DNA of 64,000 bases from Bin52 sp965243345 (GTDB lineage: Bacteria > Pseudomonadota > Alphaproteobacteria > Thalassobaculales > Thalassobaculaceae). Position numbers and translations under genes: made by a program. The notes under the pieces are model-generated. The model was given only the letters and a program-made list of their open reading frames with translations. It did not search any database and had not been told where the DNA came from. The first letter of the stretch is position 1; every line of letters starts with the position of its first letter. Where the stretch lies: positions 744,001 through 808,000 of the forward strand of contig CBDEUR010000003.1 in assembly GCA_965243345.1 (NCBI GenBank), read 5' to 3'. Below are positions 60,114 through 64,000 of the stretch, in pieces.

Positions 60114-62501
60114 CTACATCGCCGAGGTACGGCCGTAGATTGACAGCGCGACCGCCTCGAACTCCACGCCTTCGCCGGTGATATCGTCGAACATGAAGTC
60201 GTCGGGCCTGGAGCTGGATTTCAGCACCTTGCCCTCCGGGCCGCGCGGCAGCTCGTTGGTCGGGCCGAATTCTGCCTCGAGCGCCGCCACCTCATCCGCC
60301 GTCAGCGCGACCAGGGAGCACGGCATGCCCTTCATGTGCGGGATGCCCTGTTCGCGGTCGATCAGCGCCTCGTCGTCGTCGGGCGTCACCTGCCCGTCAT
60401 TGAAGGCCCACATGCCGGACATGTTCTCCAGTCCCGGCCGTGATTCCGGCTTCCACCAGCCATGCGGGACCCGCACCAGGCCCTTCGGCATGGAGGAGCG
60501 CCCATAGACGCGGGCAACCATGGCGCCGGTCGAAGTCTCGAGCCGGGCCCAGGCGCCTTCCTCGAAGCCGAGCCGCTCCATCTCCGAGGGGGCGATCAGG
60601 TACATCGGGTCCGCCGCGCGCCGGCGCAGCTCCGGGACATGGCGGTGGCCGGAGCGGAAATACTCGTCCTCGGGCCAGCCGATGAACATCGCCATCGGGA
60701 AGCGCTCCGAGGGCTCCGCCGCCTCGCGGTAGTAGGGCAGCGGGTCGAAGCCGAGATTTTCGAGCACCTCGGAATACAACTCCACCTTGCCGGACGGCGT
60801 GGCGAAGCCGGTCTTGAGATACTGCTTCTCCCCGGGATCGGGCGCCTGCCCGCGATGCAGGTTGGGCGTCCGCCCGGACGCAACGACATCCGCCCAGACC
60901 GCCCCGCCCGGCTCCAGCCGGTAGTTGATGAAATCCTCCTGGTTCGTCCAGGGGAAGGCGTCGCCGAACCCCATGCGCTTGGCGAGCATGTGCCAGAAAT
61001 AGGTGACGTTGCGGCACTCGCCCGGCGGCTCCATCGCCTGCTCGCTGATGCCGGCCTGCATGGAAGGACGCTCCAGCCAGGAGTCGCCCGGCAGTATGTA
61101 GTCCGAGATCTGCGCACTCGGCGTCATGCTGTGTTCGAAGGAGACCAGCAGGTCCTGCTTCATCATCGCCCGGTACACGCGCTCGCCGTTGGCGTAGGCC
61201 ATCAGCGCGTTGTTGGCCATCATGAAGAACGCCCGGACCGGGTAGGGGTCGCTGTCCTCCATCGCCTTGAACACCGCCATCGGGTTGGCCATGTAGCAGC
61301 CGTTGACGAGATTGATGTAGCGCTGGCCCCAGACGCGCTCGGTGGCGTCCTCGAAGGCCTTCATGCCGCGGAAGGTAAAGACCGGGTGCTGGTCCGCACC
61401 AAGCTGCTTGGCCTTCTGTTCCTCGGACAGCAGGTGCACCATCTCGATCTCGGAGTCGGAGCGCACGGCCGCACTCGGGGCCACGAACACGTCGCCGCCC
61501 TTGATATCGACATTGCCCGTGATCGCGCGCAGCATGCCCTGCAGGCGGATCGCCGAGGTGCTGGACACCTGCTGGTCGGTGATCGGCGACCAGGGGATGC
61601 AGGCGGGCCCGGCCGTCGCATACATGCGGGCCGAGTCGCGGATCTGCTCCTCCGTCAGGCCGGTGATCTCCGCCACGCGCTCCACCGGGTATTCCCCGAG
61701 GCGCTCGACCAGCTTGTCGAAGCCGACCGTCCAGTCGCGCACGAAGTCCTTGTCGTAGAGCTCCTCATCGATGATGACCCGCAGCCAGCCGAGCAGCAGG
61801 GCCGCGTCGGTGCCGGCGCGCAGCGGCAGCCAGATGTCGGCACGCTCGGCGTTCCCGCTGCGGCGCGGATCGGCCACGATGAGCTTCGCCCCCGCGGCCT
61901 GCGCCATGCGGATCGCCTTGTATTCCATCGTCCAGCTGTGCCGGCGCGGGTCGTGGCCGAGCAGCACGATGCACTTGGAGTGGAGGATGTCGCCGCGAGG
62001 GAACCAGCCATAGACATAGCGGTTCACCGCCGCGGTGTTGCCGGCGCAATAGGCGACGCCGCTGATCCAGTTGGGAGAGCCGACATGGTTCATGAAGCGC
62101 CGGCAGAGGCCGTGGTCGGACAGGCCGGTGGCGCCGCTCTGGCCGACCGCGAAGGCTTCCGGCCCGTAGCGGTCGATCACTGCCTGGAGGCGCTCGGCGA
62201 TGTCGTCCATCGCCTCGTCCCAGGTGACCCGCTGCCACTGGCCGTCGCCGCGCGCGCCCATGCGCTTCAGCGGATGGAGGATGCGGTCGGGATGCGCGAA
62301 ATGCTTCGGCGCATAGGCGCCCTTCATGCACATCACGTCCTTGAGGATCGGGTGGTCGCGCGTGGCGACCTTGACCACGCGCCCGTCCTCGACCTTGGCC
62401 GCGACCGGGCAGAACCCGTCGCAGCTCGTGCAGACCACATTCTTGAGCACGCTGCCACTCACGTTCTCGACTCCGTTTCGTCCAGTCAAACCGTCGGGCA
62501 T
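60114..62501 (-). CDS. Molybdopterin-dependent oxidoreductase, single catalytic subunit
   Basis: 795 residues. An N-terminal [4Fe-4S] site uses Cys 24, 27, 31 and 58 (CTSCDGFC ... VMCMKG). The Mo ligand is probably the Cys in GVAYCAGNTAA, as in polysulfide reductase and acetylene hydratase-like enzymes. AKLIVADPRRSGNAERADIW and DYILPGDSWLERP are bis-MGD-binding segments, and the C-terminal cap domain has YLIAPSEMERLG. Start ATG 62501 is fixed by AGGAGGAG just upstream; longer versions are rejected. No Tat signal is seen, so it is cytoplasmic. No electron-transfer or membrane-anchor subunit genes are adjacent. Confidence 0.94.
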   Translation of the reverse strand: MPDGLTGRNGVENVSGSVLKNVVCTSCDGFCPVAAKVEDGRVVKVATRDHPILKDVMCMKGAYAPKHFAHPDRILHPLKRMGARGDGQWQRVTWDEAMDDIAERLQAVIDRYGPEAFAVGQSGATGLSDHGLCRRFMNHVGSPNWISGVAYCAGNTAAVNRYVYGWFPRGDILHSKCIVLLGHDPRRHSWTMEYKAIRMAQAAGAKLIVADPRRSGNAERADIWLPLRAGTDAALLLGWLRVIIDEELYDKDFVRDWTVGFDKLVERLGEYPVERVAEITGLTEEQIRDSARMYATAGPACIPWSPITDQQVSSTSAIRLQGMLRAITGNVDIKGGDVFVAPSAAVRSDSEIEMVHLLSEEQKAKQLGADQHPVFTFRGMKAFEDATERVWGQRYINLVNGCYMANPMAVFKAMEDSDPYPVRAFFMMANNALMAYANGERVYRAMMKQDLLVSFEHSMTPSAQISDYILPGDSWLERPSMQAGISEQAMEPPGECRNVTYFWHMLAKRMGFGDAFPWTNQEDFINYRLEPGGAVWADVVASGRTPNLHRGQAPDPGEKQYLKTGFATPSGKVELYSEVLENLGFDPLPYYREAAEPSERFPMAMFIGWPEDEYFRSGHRHVPELRRRAADPMYLIAPSEMERLGFEEGAWARLETSTGAMVARVYGRSSMPKGLVRVPHGWWKPESRPGLENMSGMWAFNDGQVTPDDDEALIDREQGIPHMKGMPCSLVALTADEVAALEAEFGPTNELPRGPEGKVLKSSSRPDDFMFDDITGEGVEFEAVALSIYGRTSAM

Positions 62502-62699
62502 CGGGCTCCTCCTCATGCGATCCTGCGGCAGCCGCACTGCGAATGAATCGCACAGCCAAGCAGGAAAATCACGCCGGGTCAATGTCGCGCGCGCGTGACG
62601 GCAGGGTGCCGACGCCGGTAACCGGCGGCGCCGGAAGATGGAGACCGAGCCGGGAGAAACTCGTCGGCGGCCACCATGCCATTGGGCTGGCGGCGGAAA

Positions 62700-63076
62700 G
62701 CGTCCGGTCTTCGCAAATCAGCCCCTCCGCGCGTTCGAACTCCCGGCTGCTGGCGGTGACGAGCACCAGTTGTCCGGGCGCGGGCCTGGCCGGCGGCCAG
62801 CAGGTCGCAAGGCCCGACGGGATGCCGCGCTGGTTCGGGCTCGCTGCGCACATTGCCGGCGTCGAACGGCACGATCTCGAACTCCGGCCGATCCGGAAGC
62901 CCGGGAGTTCGGTCCGCATGCCGGCTCCTGCAGGCACCGCGGGAGGTTTCGCAGGCGACCGGTGCCGGCAATCCGACATCCGCGGGCACCAGGTGGCTCA
63001 GACCTTCCCGCAGTGGCGGCGAAGTATGGTTGGGCAGGGCGATGCAGGGATTGGTGTCGAACAGATAGCGGATCAG
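62700..63076 (-). pseudogene. VapC-type PIN-domain toxin, decayed
   Basis: After the vapB stop, a frame reads IRYLFDTNPCIALPNHTSPP, PADVGLPAPVACETSRG, EIVPFDAGNV and VGPCDLLAAGQARA. A second frame then carries LVLVTASSREFERAEGLICED, the usual VapC C-terminus. A shift near 62790 and short internal changes separate them. The expected ATG is CTG (63076-63074). The PIN Asp residues in FDTN and CDLL remain. The locus therefore keeps its antitoxin but not a functional toxin. Confidence 0.65.
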
Positions 63077-63321
63077 TCGAAAACGCTGTCGGGTTCCGTT
63101 CGCGACGGAAGCTCCCGCTGGCAGCGCCCGGCGGCGAGGAAATCACCGGAGAACCGGCCTGCAATGGCGCCGAGCCACGCCCGGTCCGATGCAACCGGTT
63201 CGAGTATCACCGCCGCGCCCTGCCTGCGGATGCGGACTTCGGCGCCCTCCAACCGGAATTCCCCGGGCAACCGCACCGCCTGAGAGCGGCCCGGCCAGAA
63301 GAGCCTGGCCGTTCTCGGCAT
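63073..63321 (-). CDS. VapB-type AbrB/SpoVT antitoxin
   Basis: 82 residues. MPRTARLFWPGRSQAVRLPG and FRLEGAEVRIRRQGAAVILE form the swapped-hairpin AbrB DNA-binding domain of VapB. ATG 63321 is preceded by GGAGG at five bases. The stop overlaps the first codon of the broken vapC. Confidence 0.88.
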   Translation of the reverse strand: MPRTARLFWPGRSQAVRLPGEFRLEGAEVRIRRQGAAVILEPVASDRAWLGAIAGRFSGDFLAAGRCQRELPSRTEPDSVFD

Positions 63322-63544
63322 GGACACCTCCGGAAAGGACATGACATCGGAATGTAGCTCCGGATCCACCGACGGCCCGGACACAGACGACATGTGCACG
63401 CCTGTCCTGCATTCGGACATGATCTGCACGTAGCGGGATGCGTGCGGAACGGAGACGGTCGAACCGGGGGGAGGTCACCGGGATTCTTCGCCGAATCGGC
63501 GATATCACGACAGGCGCGGTGTGGTTGAAGTCCTGCAGGCCGGT

Positions 63545-63586
63545 CTCGTGGTCGGGGCCGACACTGCGGTCGGCCCCGACCATGAG
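63545..63586. terminator. Very strong hairpin downstream of hemF
   Basis: TGGTCGGGGCCGAC (63549-63562), six-base loop and the exact reverse complement (63569-63582) form a 14-bp stem, extendable to 18 bp through one G-T pair. It lies about 115 bases after the hemF stop and 230 bases before vapB. There is no U-run on either side, so it may terminate in a rho-assisted way, stabilise an RNA end, or be a repeat element. Apart from it, 63322-63699 holds nothing I recognise. Confidence 0.4.
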
Positions 63587-63699
63587 AGTCCGTTACGCGT
63601 CATCCTGCGACGTACCCGTGCTGACAAACGGCGAATGCCAGTGCGCACCCTGCCGACAGGCAGGTCCGGACCACGCAGGCCCAGGGGCATGCCTGCGGG

Positions 63700-64000
63700 T
63701 CACTCCGGTCCGGGCCAGGCGGCAAGCGGCGGCAGGCTCATCAGGATGGCCTCGATGTTGCCGCCGGTGCGCAGCCCGAACAGGGTGCCGCGGTCGTGGA
63801 TCAGGTTGAACTCGACGTACCGGCCGCGACGGACCAGCTGGTGCTGCCGCTCCCCGTCGCTCCAGGCCTCGTCCATGCGCCGCCGGACGATCGCCGGGTA
63901 GATGTCGAGAAACGTCAGCCCTACGTCGCGGGAAAACGACAGGTCGCGGGCAAAGTCCCGTTCGAGGGTGTCGTAGAAGATCCCGCCGGCGCCGCGCGGC
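63700..64000 (-). CDS. hemF: Coproporphyrinogen-III oxidase, aerobic (C-terminal part)
   Basis: The last 99 codons of a minus-strand gene entering from the right edge. PRGAGGIFYDTLERDF, DIYPAIVRRRMDEAWSD, QLVRRGRYVEFNLIHDRGT and TGGNIEAILMSLPPLAAW are the strictly conserved C-terminal motifs of HemF. It converts coproporphyrinogen III to protoporphyrinogen IX using oxygen. The stop is TGA 63702-63700. Confidence 0.95.
   Translation of the reverse strand, partial: PRGAGGIFYDTLERDFARDLSFSRDVGLTFLDIYPAIVRRRMDEAWSDGERQHQLVRRGRYVEFNLIHDRGTLFGLRTGGNIEAILMSLPPLAAWPGPE

Noticed and set aside
60462..62546. 694-codon plus-strand frame opposite the molybdopterin enzyme
   Set aside because: The minus strand encodes an unambiguous oxidoreductase with cluster and cofactor motifs; the plus frame has none.

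Overview
The window is GC-rich (roughly two thirds G+C by eye) bacterial chromosome, most likely from an alphaproteobacterium. I infer this from the glutaredoxin-bolA-purL-purQ block, the corC-lnt pair, class II DAHP synthase, GTG-started rpsD and the elongator tRNA-Met. No 16S gene is present, so the lineage is not proven. Several traits (type I PKS with FAS-like reducing domains, three PhyH-type dioxygenases, many toxin-antitoxin modules, NDP-forming acyl-CoA synthetase) would suit an uncultivated, perhaps host-associated, organism; that is inference.

Layout. 1-0.2 kb: N-terminus of a SulP-type permease (minus strand, runs off the left edge). 1.2-13.6 kb: a polyketide/fatty-acid-type locus. 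A large PKS (KS-AT-DH-cMT-ER-KR-ACP followed by a second KS and a dead AT) converges on a minus-strand group of discrete ACP, Sfp-type phosphopantetheinyl transferase and a frameshifted alpha/beta hydrolase. The PKS itself is split by one base in a G6 run. 14.3-17.5 kb: cyclase-family hydrolase and NDP-forming acyl-CoA synthetase. 17.8-19.3 kb: a degraded IS4-family element, then a low-GC stretch and an N-terminally short corC with lnt.

23.1-27.7 kb: minus-strand catabolic operon (two PhyH dioxygenases, small membrane protein, CoA-transferase A and B, D-2-hydroxyacid dehydrogenase). 28.6-30.4 kb: two antitoxin-toxin pairs, one with a broken toxin. 30.6-45 kb: mostly housekeeping: trmJ, rpsD, YbaK-type deacylase, grxD, bolA, purL, purQ, cysteine desulfurase with ferredoxin, LLM oxidoreductase, tenA, mnmA, tRNA-Met, GST, EamA transporter, amidohydrolase. 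45-50 kb: GPP34-domain protein, nicotinate phosphoribosyltransferase, class II DAHP synthase, MFS transporter.

50-51.6 kb: a small toxin-antitoxin cluster (TumA-like regulator with toxin remnant, intact higBA with a perfect 20-bp operator-like palindrome, and a second higB relic). 51.8-53.8 kb: third PhyH, membrane protein and a duplicated dimeric alpha-beta barrel protein. 54-59.9 kb: plus-strand catabolic operon with a glyoxalase, two tandem M20 amidohydrolase copies, a DHA2 MFS transporter and a ThDP enzyme. 60-64 kb: a cytoplasmic molybdopterin oxidoreductase, vapB with a broken vapC, a very strong hairpin and the 3' end of hemF.

A general pattern: single-base frameshifts fall in the PKS locus, the cyclase start, the IS transposase and toxin genes, while the roughly 40 housekeeping and catabolic genes read cleanly. 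This points to decay of accessory genes, although homopolymer sequencing errors could account for some of it.
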